From Spirulinaceae cyanobacterium SM2_1_0 (lineage in GTDB: Bacteria; Cyanobacteriota; Cyanobacteriia; Cyanobacteriales; Spirulinaceae): a DNA stretch of 64,000 bases. The stretch spans positions 1 to 64,000 of the forward strand of contig JAAUTY010000006.1 of the NCBI GenBank assembly GCA_012031265.1, written 5' to 3'. The position numbers and the translations under genes are program-made. Every line of letters starts with the position of its first letter. Positions within the stretch are counted from its first letter, which is position 1. Shown here in pieces: positions 1-7,706 of the stretch. A model generated the notes under the pieces. It saw nothing but the letters and a program-made list of their open reading frames with translations, was not told where the DNA came from and did not search any database.

Positions 1-156
1 GGGCTTTGCTGACCATCGCACCTTCAAGATGCCGCCGCGACGGATCCCAATTCGACACCTAGCTTGTTTGACCCACGCTACCAGCCGAAGCCTGCTTATT
101 TTGCGGTGGAGAGTGTGTTGCAGCGGGTGTCACTGCTCTCACAAGTTAGCGGTTAG
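1..156 (+). pseudogene. C-terminal end of a GH10-type endo-1,4-beta-xylanase, frameshifted, cut by the window edge
   Basis: Only the last ~50 codons are inside the window. The frame starting at base 2 reads GFADHRTF, and the frame starting at base 28 reads DAAATDPNSTPSLFDPRYQP and then KPAYFAVESVL before a TAG at 154-156. Family-10 xylanases typically end with a W-G-x-x-D-x-x-(S/T) segment followed by LFD-x-x-YQPKPAYxA, so both halves fit one protein. They are in different frames and join at about bases 22-27, where one missing T (TT for TTT) would restore the frame. The enzyme would hydrolyse xylan backbones and is usually secreted. Its 3' end overlaps the convergent gene on the other strand by 18 bp. 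The assignment rests on a short stretch and is moderate. Confidence 0.5.
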
Positions 157-699
157 GTCTTGGTCAAGCACCTGACTCCAGAGCGCTAAAGCCTCCTGAT
201 CCTCGCCTCGCACCGCCGCTGCTAGAGCCTGTTCGACCCTTGCCTGCACCGCCCACTCCGCCGCCCCTAGTGCGACCCAGTCGTCTTGGAAAAAGCCACC
301 CAGCACAGCTGTCAAACTCCTCAGCGGTAATGGCTGAGTTTGCAGCCATTGTTGTGTCCAGGCTTCGACAGCCGCTTCATCCTTCAATGCGGCCTGTCGC
401 GCCAACCAGAACTTGAACAATCGCAGTGCTAGCCTGGCCTGCCCCCGATAGCGGGCATCCAACTGCTCCCAGGTCTGCGGCTGTTGGGGGGGGGCGTTGC
501 CAACGGTTTCTACTGTCAGGGTTGTTGTCACCCCAGTCTCTGCTGCTGACTGCACCGTCTCTTCGAGAGCTGGCAAGACAGCCGCAGAGCTAACATAGCT
601 GCTCTCGTTACAGTAGCGGGTCAGTGAAGCTACGAGTTGATTGGGTTGCAGCCAGTAATGTTGGCGCTGCAAAGGGGGAAGCTTGCAAGCGGGTGCCAC
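139..699 (-). CDS. Hypothetical protein, 186 aa
   Basis: This is an open frame with a GTG start and coding-like composition, rich in Ala, Leu and Gln and with long predicted helices. There is no signal peptide, membrane span or catalytic motif that I recognise. The first in-frame stop upstream lies only about 27 bp before the GTG, so the start cannot move far. No clear ribosome binding site precedes it. It lies downstream of the HPr-kinase-like gene on the same strand, separated by a 360-bp gap that holds one tiny ORF. I looked for features of a lasso leader peptidase (transglutaminase-like Cys-His-Asp) or a PqqD-like recognition domain and saw none. Function unknown. Confidence 0.45.
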   Translation of the reverse strand: MAPACKLPPLQRQHYWLQPNQLVASLTRYCNESSYVSSAAVLPALEETVQSAAETGVTTTLTVETVGNAPPQQPQTWEQLDARYRGQARLALRLFKFWLARQAALKDEAAVEAWTQQWLQTQPLPLRSLTAVLGGFFQDDWVALGAAEWAVQARVEQALAAAVRGEDQEALALWSQVLDQDLTANL

Positions 700-775
700 G
701 ACTGTTGAGTGGTAGCCAGATTTCTAGGCTAGCTAGGGGCTGGATAGCGAGTTGGCAAGCGAGCGAGCCAGCCAT

Positions 776-949
776 TTAGCCCGCACCGGTTAGTGGCAAC
801 GTGTCTTCGGCGTTGGCGAGCCAGCGATTCAGGGTTTGGCCGTCAGCTTGGGCACAGGTGATTTGGCCGGGGGTGGGATTGATGACCTGAGTGGTGAGGT
901 TGCTCAATGTGGGGTCGGGAGCGAGCAGTATCGGTAGCCAGAGGGTCAT
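776..949 (-). CDS. Small ORF, 57 aa, unknown
   Basis: An ATG at 947-949 opens a 57-codon frame beginning MTLWLPILLAPDPTLSNL and ending LPLTGAG. It lies 111 bp downstream of the HPr-kinase-like gene on the same strand. There is one Cys and no recognisable domain. The reading frame continues after the stop as more plausible-looking peptide (MAGSLACQLAIQPL), so this may be debris of a decayed gene rather than a working small protein. I can assign no function. Confidence 0.25.
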   Translation of the reverse strand: MTLWLPILLAPDPTLSNLTTQVINPTPGQITCAQADGQTLNRWLANAEDTLPLTGAG

Positions 950-1060
950 TTTCCGTGAGTGTAATCATGCTTTTTCAGGCAATCAAAGTCTAAGCAACCG
1001 CTCCAGACCCTCCCAATAATGGCGATGTTCGAGCCCAATGACTGACTAGAATTTAAGCAT

Positions 1061-2044
1061 TTATACGGAAGGGATGGAGGCTTGGTAGTCAGCGAGCAGC
1101 AGCGTCAGGAAATCGGGTAAACGTGCCGGATCGCGATGGGGAACGGCGCGGCGCACGGGTAGGCACTGGAGCAGATGGCTAAGACTGGCAAACTCTTGCT
1201 GGCGGCGGGTTTTGTCTAGCAGGTAGTTCGTGTAAGTGTTGGCAATCAGTTCCACTAGTGCCTGGGAGGGGGCGATCGCCTCGAGCCGAGGTGCGTTTGA
1301 AGCTCCCTGCCGCGCGGCGAGCAGATAAACAGCCGCTAGGGGAAGTGGCTGGGTTTGAAAGCTTGCTTCCCCGGCGGGTGCCAAATCTAGATAACGCTTG
1401 TCCCAGTGGGGATGGTCAGGCACGAGACGCGGCAGTGCGTCGGCACGACCGTAAAGGAACTCTACAGCCTCCGACCAAAGCCGCAGCCGGGGGTAAGCCG
1501 GTTGGACGCAGAAGCCAGCGGCAGTTTCCGTCAGCGCCGCCACATCGTCGGTCAGGACGCGGTAACCTGCCTGGGCAAAAGCGGCGGCGGTTGTCGATTT
1601 TCCGGCCCCGGCCTGACCGACCAGGGCGATCGCCTGCTCTCCCACGGCGACGGCGCTAGCGTGCAAACAAGTCGTGCCGCGCCAACGCAGCAGGAAGCCG
1701 AGGATCGGGCCGAGCAGATAGGTAGCGATGTCTTCGCGCACCAACTTGCCTGACCAATTTGCCCAAATCTGTGCCGGTTGCAGCTGCACCAGGAACTCGG
1801 CGTCATCGTAGTAGCGGAAGTGGAATCGCTGGCGATCGCGATCACAAGTCACGCGCAGGCTCGGCGCATGTGCCAGCGGAGTCGCCGCACTCAGATACCA
1901 GGGCTGGCAAACGGCGGCGAGGTGCGGGGGCTGCGTCCCCATGACAATGCAAACATCGGCAGCCGCTTGCTCAGATAACGGTTGCAGTCCGGGCAACGGA
2001 CAATTAGCCGCCAAATGTAGCCCATAAGCACGGTAGTAGGGCAT
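1061..2044 (-). CDS. HPr kinase-like ATP-binding protein of a lasso-type RiPP cluster
   Basis: The protein has 327 aa. A P-loop GQAGAGKST lies at about residues 143-151, preceded by LHAS (127-130), and an acidic DD pair at 166-167 is placed like the HPr kinase/phosphorylase catalytic region. The N-terminal ~120 residues are the variable domain usual for the HPrK-like proteins found beside asparagine-synthetase homologues in RiPP clusters. In the paeninodin lasso cluster, a kinase of this kind phosphorylates the C-terminal residue of the precursor. Here the gene starts 20 bp after the stop of a lasso-like precursor gene, so a role in peptide tailoring is inferred. The true HPr/CcpA context is absent. 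The start is the ATG at 2042-2044. Confidence 0.75.
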   Translation of the reverse strand: MPYYRAYGLHLAANCPLPGLQPLSEQAAADVCIVMGTQPPHLAAVCQPWYLSAATPLAHAPSLRVTCDRDRQRFHFRYYDDAEFLVQLQPAQIWANWSGKLVREDIATYLLGPILGFLLRWRGTTCLHASAVAVGEQAIALVGQAGAGKSTTAAAFAQAGYRVLTDDVAALTETAAGFCVQPAYPRLRLWSEAVEFLYGRADALPRLVPDHPHWDKRYLDLAPAGEASFQTQPLPLAAVYLLAARQGASNAPRLEAIAPSQALVELIANTYTNYLLDKTRRQQEFASLSHLLQCLPVRRAVPHRDPARLPDFLTLLLADYQASIPSV

Positions 2045-2064
2045 TGGCGACGATTCGCAGTCAG

Positions 2065-2235
2065 TTAGAGAGTGCGATTGGGTGTGGTTCCCATCCCGGC
2101 ATTGTCCGGGTCGCCCAGGTCAGCAACTGCCTGAGTTAGGTATGTGATGTTGCCATAAACTGTGAGTTGGGGAGCGCGGTAGGGGCGCTTGCTGGCGGCT
2201 TGGGGGTGGGACATATCCGATCGCTCCATATCCAT
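2065..2235 (-). CDS. Lasso-peptide-like precursor (A gene), 56 aa
   Basis: The gene begins at the ATG at 2233-2235, with GGAAG 7 bp upstream. An internal ATG at 2212-2214, with GGAG 9 bp upstream, is an alternative. Residues 19-34 match the lasso leader motif: Y19, P22, L24, G28 and T34 (YRAPQLTVYGNITYLT). Lasso leaders carry Thr at position -2, so cleavage would fall after Q35. The core would then be 21 residues, starting AVADLGDPD and ending TTPNRTL. Ala1 could close a macrolactam on Asp7 or Asp9, both of which are permitted ring sizes. The cyclase homologue ends 14 bp upstream and the HPr-kinase-like gene starts 20 bp downstream, which fits one operon. The core boundary is inferred and not proven. 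Confidence 0.7.
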   Translation of the reverse strand: MDMERSDMSHPQAASKRPYRAPQLTVYGNITYLTQAVADLGDPDNAGMGTTPNRTL

Positions 2236-2249
2236 GAAAATACTTCCAA

Positions 2250-4124
2250 CTAGTTGCTATCCACAGTGTTAGCAGATGCCGACCGTCCAACGCATCCGCA
2301 ACTCCCGCAGTATCGCTGCAACCAGTAATGCAAACTGACGGGTCGCAGACAGCCCCAGGCTAGCATTGGGGGGAGGGAGGAGCCAGCGGCTATGGCGAGC
2401 AGGCGTTGGTTAACATAAGCATTTATACCACTATTGCTCTCGTGGCTGAAAATTTCTCCCGGAAACCCCTGCCGTTGCAGGGCAAGGTAGAAGGGTAGCC
2501 CGCCCAGAGCCGTCTTGGGGCGCTGGCAGATCGCCATTGGGAGGCGATCGCGCCCCGCCTGTCGCAGGATCTCCTTGCCGACGAACCACGGTAGCGGCGG
2601 CAGTGCCAACAAGAAATTGAGCAGCCGCAGATCCAAAAAAGGCAGCCGCGTCTCGACCGGCAGGTTCAAGAAGCCCGGATCGCAAGCCGCCAGCGTCGGC
2701 AGCCAGACTGGAGCCGTGAGCGCTCGGTAGGCACGCGATCGCCAGGGATGCGCTGGCCGCGTTGTCATTCTCCTTGCCCAAACCTGCTGCCAGCGATCGC
2801 GCGCCTGAGTCCGACGGACGAAATCCTCCTGCAACCAGTCCGGAAAGGCAGGTAATTCCTGCTGCCCCCGCCACTGTCGCCAGCGGGCCAGTGTGCCAGT
2901 TCCCCATTCGGGTCGCAGGCGCTGTTGTAAACATTGGGCGAGACCGCCGAGGCTGACCAGTAGCGGCAGACCGCGTAGGCTTTCCAGCACCGTCGAGGGC
3001 TGCAAGGCTTCGTCGGCTCCCTCACCGTAGAGGGCGACGCGACTGTGGCGGGCAATGCGGTGGAGTTGCTGGCGATCGCCCTGCAACAACGGGCTATGAC
3101 TTGGCTCTGGTGGCAGCGTCGTCGCGTCCGCCGTCGCCCAGTCTTGATACAGCCGATAATCGTCAGCCGCGAGAAGATGCAGCGGGATTTGCAGCGCCTG
3201 GGTGACCAAGGGCGTGTAGTGACGCTCGGAGTCGGTAAACAGGCGCTCGTAAACGGTGGTGTAAGCCTGCAAGTCAAGCTGAGGGGCGACCGCCCGCGCC
3301 GTCGCCGCCAGGGTGGACGAGTCGAGGCCGCCGCTGAGATAGATGGCGGCGCGATCGCCCGGTAGGCGATCGCGTACCGCTTGTTCCAAGTGATGGCGAA
3401 AGTCCGCGAGACAATCCTCAGCGCGACGGTAGCGGCGCAAGGCGGGGACCGGCAGCGTCCAGTAGCGCTGGCCGCGGCCAGCGTCAGGGTTGGCCCGTAG
3501 GCAATGACCGCCTGGTAAGCGCTGGATGTCGCGAAAACTGGTTGTCGTTGGCTCGCGGTTGAAGTCGAAGAGGAGGAAATCGGCGATCGCCGCTTCATTC
3601 AGCTCTGTGGAAATGGCCGGATGCTGGCACAGCACCCGTAAGTCGTTGCCGAGCAGCAGAGTTGCCCCCAAGCGGGCGTAGAACAATGGCTTGATGCCCA
3701 AGGGGTCGCGGGCGGCGAAGAGCGTTTGCTGCGATTGATCCCAGATCGCGAAGGCAAAGTCGCCTTGCAAGCGCTCCAGGGCGCGATCGCCCCAGGTCAA
3801 ATAGGCCTGACCGAGCAATTCTGGATCAGTCGGATCATCGGTCAAGGGGCGATTGCGCCGCCGGAGTTGCGCGCGCAGTTCGTCGCGCCCGTCGAGGCGG
3901 ACATCGGCAACCAAGATGATTCCGGGCGCGATCGCCCGGGGCTGCTGTTCACGGGCGGCGCGATCGCTCGTCGCCAGCAGCGCGTGCCCAAAACCCGCAT
4001 TCGCCTCGCACCAGACGGTTCGGCGATCGGGGCCGCGCTGGGCTAGCTGGGCAGTCAGCCGCACCAGCTCGGCGCGCTCCACCGGCTGACCGTCGCCGTG
4101 CAGCCAGCCGATGAAACCACTCAC
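2250..4124 (-). CDS. Asparagine synthetase homologue, probable lasso peptide cyclase (C protein)
   Basis: With the GTG at 4122-4124 as start, the protein has 624 aa. It has an N-terminal class-II glutamine amidotransferase-like domain (QRGPDRR near residue 32) and a C-terminal ATP-pyrophosphatase domain with the PP-loop SGGLDSS at about 264-270. The catalytic Cys expected at position 2 is replaced by Ser (MSGFIGWLHG), so glutamine hydrolysis is unlikely. This fits lasso cyclases, which adenylate an Asp/Glu side chain and join it to the core N-terminus. The upstream frame allows a start at 4181, but the GTG overlaps the yidD stop (GTGA) and carries GAGG upstream. Neighbours are yidD, then the precursor and the kinase-like gene. 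Confidence 0.75.
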   Translation of the reverse strand: MSGFIGWLHGDGQPVERAELVRLTAQLAQRGPDRRTVWCEANAGFGHALLATSDRAAREQQPRAIAPGIILVADVRLDGRDELRAQLRRRNRPLTDDPTDPELLGQAYLTWGDRALERLQGDFAFAIWDQSQQTLFAARDPLGIKPLFYARLGATLLLGNDLRVLCQHPAISTELNEAAIADFLLFDFNREPTTTSFRDIQRLPGGHCLRANPDAGRGQRYWTLPVPALRRYRRAEDCLADFRHHLEQAVRDRLPGDRAAIYLSGGLDSSTLAATARAVAPQLDLQAYTTVYERLFTDSERHYTPLVTQALQIPLHLLAADDYRLYQDWATADATTLPPEPSHSPLLQGDRQQLHRIARHSRVALYGEGADEALQPSTVLESLRGLPLLVSLGGLAQCLQQRLRPEWGTGTLARWRQWRGQQELPAFPDWLQEDFVRRTQARDRWQQVWARRMTTRPAHPWRSRAYRALTAPVWLPTLAACDPGFLNLPVETRLPFLDLRLLNFLLALPPLPWFVGKEILRQAGRDRLPMAICQRPKTALGGLPFYLALQRQGFPGEIFSHESNSGINAYVNQRLLAIAAGSSLPPMLAWGCLRPVSLHYWLQRYCGSCGCVGRSASANTVDSN

Positions 4125-4555
4125 CGCAGATGCCCTCGCCAAAAGCTGAAAGTGCAACCACTCGCGCCGCAATCGCCACAATCAAGAATGTCACAGCCGC
4201 CCAGATCGCAGTCCAACCCGTCACAGTCGAAGTCCAGGCCATCGCTGATACTGCCGCAATCGCACCAATTCGCGCCACGCTGACAGCAATGATCGCGATG
4301 CCGCCGTGACTCCTCACTCGCGACCCGACAAGCGGCAAAGCGCTGGCGGCTGGGTCGGATCGCATCGCGCAGGCCGCGATCGCGGATCTGCCACAACACG
4401 TAACCGGAACCAGACTCGCCGCCATAGCACACCCGGTAGGCGCAGCGAAAGCCTTTGTGCGGCGACAGATAGCGTTGATAGCCCTGGATCGCGGCGATCG
4501 CCAGTCTTGCCACTACGGAGAAGCGGGATCGCGGTCTCACACTGAACTCATTCAT
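4121..4555 (-). CDS. yidD: Membrane protein insertion efficiency factor YidD with Cys/Asp-rich tail
   Basis: The first ~75 residues carry the YidD signature: an amphipathic N-terminus, then IQGYQRYLSPHKGFRCAYR and a C-Y-G-G-E-S-G-S-G-Y segment. YidD assists YidC-mediated insertion of inner-membrane proteins. The protein has 144 aa, longer than the usual 70-90, because of a C-terminal tail dominated by Cys, Asp and Gly (WCDCGSISDG, then DCDGLDCDLGGCD). Such a tail could bind metal, but that is inference. The stop overlaps the GTG of the next gene by 4 bp and the start overlaps the end of the dynamin-like gene by 8 bp, so these genes are probably co-translated. Confidence 0.85.
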   Translation of the reverse strand: MNEFSVRPRSRFSVVARLAIAAIQGYQRYLSPHKGFRCAYRVCYGGESGSGYVLWQIRDRGLRDAIRPSRQRFAACRVASEESRRHRDHCCQRGANWCDCGSISDGLDFDCDGLDCDLGGCDILDCGDCGASGCTFSFWRGHLR

Positions 4556-6827
4556 GCGGCTGCCAGGTCATCAAATCTGCCCGTAGCGCCGTCAGCTCGG
4601 TTTGCAGAGCTGCAAATTGTTCTTTTTGTGCCTGCAAAGTGGCTAGAACTTCATCCGCCATCGCCTCACGTTGCTCGCGCTCCTGGAGCAGGCGATCAAA
4701 TTCAGCCAGGAAGCGATGGATGTACTCGCTGATCTGCTGTTCGGCTTCCCTAAAATCGTCCGCCACCTGTTGCTCGATCGCCTTTTTGACCACGGCCAAA
4801 CTACCAATGGTTTGGGCATCAATTTCGTGTTCAATCGCTTCCAGGGTCTGACGCAAATCGATTTCATAATAGGCGCGACAATCATCGACCTCAAAATCGA
4901 TTTCATAGTCGTAGCAAAAGGCGCGGCGGTGCTCCGTTTCTAAACGGGTATAATCCTCGGTTTGCTGTTGGACTTGTGCATCGATGCCTTGAAATTCAAA
5001 GGACAAGATTTGAATCGGATTGATATGCATGGCGATGTCCAGTCCTTCGCCAAGATGGGTGGAGATTTCGTCAGAGATTTTTTGAATGTTTTCACGAATT
5101 TCGGTGATTAATTCCTGACGAATCTGAGTGCCTTGGCGGGAGAGTTCATCTTGGGTCGTCGTCCACCAGTCTTTAATGGCGAGTGTACAAAATTGATTGA
5201 TCTCCTGTTTGACTTGCGCGACTTCTTCCAGACTCTCGCAGCGGATTTTGTAGGGGCTGTCGCTCATTTGCAAGAAGTTGCGAATGGCGGTGTGTAGGGA
5301 GTTGGCAATGCGGGTGGGGACAGGAAAAGGAGTGGCTAAGGGGGCAATTTCTACCTCAGCTTCGACGGCGATCGCCCCCGTGGCATCTTCGCTCGATTGA
5401 CTGATTTCGGCGACGGCGATTTCTGTCAGTTCTGATTCAGCCGCTGGCGCGAAACGAGTCTGGGCGAAGCGTTCAAATTCATTCTGTAGCGTGCGCTTGG
5501 CACGTTCGGCGAAGTGACTGATCTCGGTCTTGAATTGGGCGACAAGTTGTTGCTTTTGCCGCTCAACCAGTTTCTTGACATCGCGAATCTGGACAATCGC
5601 CGACTTGGTGAGCTGTTTGTAGGCTTCTACACGCTGGCGTAGCGGCTCGATGTCCAATGTCCAACCCCGGATGCGAGTGTTGATCAGGTCAATGCTAATC
5701 AGGGTGGATTTTTCGAGACTGTTGAGGACATTGCTGAGCAGATTCCAGCCCGAATTGGTGGTGATGCGGCGAATCACGACCTCCTCCAGGGTCGGGATGG
5801 CACTGTCGAGCAGAGCTTGCGGCGCAATCTTCGAGGGTGCGGGAGAAACCAGGTCACCGTCAGCGGTCTCGTGGGCGTAGCGACCGCTAAAAAACTGTTT
5901 AAAGTTTTTCAATTGCACGTCCGAGGCGGTCTGACTGGCGATCAGTTTTGCCAACAGACCCTGCCAAGCACTGACCGGATAAATCTGGGGCTGGGAGATG
6001 CCAAAGTGCTGGAGCAGTTGTTTCAAATCGGCGATCACCTCGGCGAGCGGGCGATCGCCCTCCGTCCGGCAATCCACCTTGTTGAGAATGAAGTAAATCG
6101 CCCCCCGGTTGCGCGCCAGAAATTCCTGACGCTGGCTGAGCAAGTCCTGTAACAACTCGGAATTGATGCTGTCCTTAAACGAGGTGTAGTCGAGGACGAA
6201 CAAGATCACATCGCAGTTGCGGAGCGCCTCCAGTGCCGTCGCCTTGAGCGCCACCGTGTCAAAGGCAGCCGTCGTCCACTCGTTGGGGCCGGGGGTATCG
6301 ACGAGCGTGAAGCCCGCCAGTGCCGGTTGTTCACCCAGGGCGGCAATTGGGTGCTCCAGCTCGAAGCGACGGGTGCGATCGCGATTCGCCGTCGCCCGAA
6401 TTTGATGGGTGCGTTCGAGAAATTGTTGGCGGATGTGGGCGGCATCGCCCTCAGCTAGCAGAATTGGCTCGCGCTCGCCGTCGCGATACTCCAGCAGGCG
6501 CGGCGTTTGCCCCGGCGCGAGCGGGCGGACATCGGTGCGGCAGACGGTGCAGGACTCGGACTCGCTGGCGAGCACTTCCGCCCCGATCAGGGCATTGAGC
6601 AAGGTACTTTTTCCCGCTTTCATCGCGGCGATCGCCGCCACTTGGTAACGCTGCGCCCGCAGGGCTTGTAGGGCGCGGGTGATGTTGGCTTGAATACCCG
6701 CAAAACCTTCTGCTGGATCCGACAGCTCGCCGCGCTCGGTTTGCAGCGCCTGCAAGGATTGCCCGAGGCGATCGCCAAAAGCTTGCAGACGGGCGTGCAT
6801 TTCCTGATAGCGTTGAGCAGTCATCAC
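4548..6827 (-). CDS. Dynamin-like GTPase
   Basis: The protein has 759 aa. The G domain lies at about residues 60-300: G1 AMKAGKST (68-75), G3 LVDTPGPNEW near 178, and G4 LNKVD near 247. It is followed by long helical, coiled-coil-rich segments to the C-terminus (repeated QQ/EE/R patterns), as expected for a bacterial dynamin stalk. Bacterial dynamin-like proteins remodel or tether membranes. No transmembrane span is obvious. It is the first gene of a minus-strand run with yidD and the lasso-like genes; the overlap with yidD is 8 bp. A membrane-related role is family knowledge, and a link to the peptide genes is speculation. Confidence 0.85.
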   Translation of the reverse strand: MMTAQRYQEMHARLQAFGDRLGQSLQALQTERGELSDPAEGFAGIQANITRALQALRAQRYQVAAIAAMKAGKSTLLNALIGAEVLASESESCTVCRTDVRPLAPGQTPRLLEYRDGEREPILLAEGDAAHIRQQFLERTHQIRATANRDRTRRFELEHPIAALGEQPALAGFTLVDTPGPNEWTTAAFDTVALKATALEALRNCDVILFVLDYTSFKDSINSELLQDLLSQRQEFLARNRGAIYFILNKVDCRTEGDRPLAEVIADLKQLLQHFGISQPQIYPVSAWQGLLAKLIASQTASDVQLKNFKQFFSGRYAHETADGDLVSPAPSKIAPQALLDSAIPTLEEVVIRRITTNSGWNLLSNVLNSLEKSTLISIDLINTRIRGWTLDIEPLRQRVEAYKQLTKSAIVQIRDVKKLVERQKQQLVAQFKTEISHFAERAKRTLQNEFERFAQTRFAPAAESELTEIAVAEISQSSEDATGAIAVEAEVEIAPLATPFPVPTRIANSLHTAIRNFLQMSDSPYKIRCESLEEVAQVKQEINQFCTLAIKDWWTTTQDELSRQGTQIRQELITEIRENIQKISDEISTHLGEGLDIAMHINPIQILSFEFQGIDAQVQQQTEDYTRLETEHRRAFCYDYEIDFEVDDCRAYYEIDLRQTLEAIEHEIDAQTIGSLAVVKKAIEQQVADDFREAEQQISEYIHRFLAEFDRLLQEREQREAMADEVLATLQAQKEQFAALQTELTALRADLMTWQPHE

Positions 6828-6913
6828 CCGATTCCAACGTCTAAATTTCTAGCTTCCAGCTTCTCACGTCTGAGCTTGTAGCTGTCAACTTCTAACGGTG
6901 GCAACGATGGGCA

Positions 6914-7228
6914 TTAGGCATCGGCCTTGGGGGCGCGCCGTCGAAGCAATTGCAGCGCCAGGAGCAAGAGGCCCAGGGTCACCAGCCCAAACACGCCGGT
7001 CGCCAGCGTCGCCGCGCCAATAACTAAGGTTCGCACGGCGATCGCAATATTCGTCGCTGTGACATTGACTGTCGGCAGAGGCTGGGCTGCGAGATTGGTG
7101 GCGATCGCCCGGGTCAGCGCATACATCGCACTTGCCAGCGCCCCGGCAATGACCGCGCCGATGAAGCAACGCAATGGTGTTGTCGTGGGATTCGGGATGG
7201 ACGCCGGGCTGGAGGGCTGATCAGTCAT
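6914..7228 (-). CDS. DUF3082 family membrane protein
   Basis: The 104-aa cyanobacterial protein has a short Pro/Thr-rich N-terminus, then PLRCFIGAVIAGALASAMY (first span), a second hydrophobic segment and a third span near the C-terminus that ends in RRRAPKADA. This layout matches the DUF3082 family, whose function is not established. I prefer the ATG at 7226-7228 to the TTG four codons upstream. It lies 86 bp upstream of the dynamin-like gene on the same strand, but no shared function is evident. Confidence 0.75.
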   Translation of the reverse strand: MTDQPSSPASIPNPTTTPLRCFIGAVIAGALASAMYALTRAIATNLAAQPLPTVNVTATNIAIAVRTLVIGAATLATGVFGLVTLGLLLLALQLLRRRAPKADA

Positions 7229-7395
7229 GAGTTGGGACAAATAGCGGTTCCGTGAAATTTGCAGCCAGAGCGAGGACTGACCGGCGCAGCCGTGCTCAGG
7301 CCACCGCTCTCCAACCTTACGACAAAACTGCCCCCAGCCAAATTGTGGTTGGGAACAGTCGTCGTTGAGAAAATGCAGGCGACGCCAGTAACGAT

Positions 7396-7617
7396 TTAAA
7401 GACCAGTGGCTTGCTGTTGCGGGGTCGCGTTGCGGGGAGTGAGGGCGGAGCTGACGATGGCGGTCAGACCGGCGAGGGTGAGCAGCGAGGCGATCACGAT
7501 CGCGCTCGTTACTCGCTGCCAGCGGCAGTGGGGTGATGGCTCAAAGGAGCGAATCCCCAGCGGCCCATACGATTCTTCGTAAGCCATTGCCATGTGCGTA
7601 TAGCCAAGCGTATCCAT
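7396..7617 (-). CDS. Small single-span membrane protein, unknown
   Basis: The 73-aa protein starts at ATG 7615-7617. The N-terminal half is soluble and tyrosine-rich (MDTLGYTHMAMAYEESYG). A single hydrophobic helix (about residues 38-60) follows, and then a short polar tail. No named domain is recognised. Codon use matches its neighbours. It stands alone between the DUF3082 gene and rimM, all on the same strand. Confidence 0.5.
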   Translation of the reverse strand: MDTLGYTHMAMAYEESYGPLGIRSFEPSPHCRWQRVTSAIVIASLLTLAGLTAIVSSALTPRNATPQQQATGL

Positions 7618-7706
7618 GACGGTCTCCTCAATGATGCTGGTGAGAGGGGCAACAGGGTTAGGGATTACTGACTACCGGGTATGTGACCGATGCACCGGAT
7701 CAATAC

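Noticed and set aside
139-949. Candidate lasso leader peptidase (B protein) downstream of the kinase-like gene
   Set aside because: Neither ORF shows a PqqD-like fold or the Cys-His-Asp pattern of transglutaminase-like peptidases.
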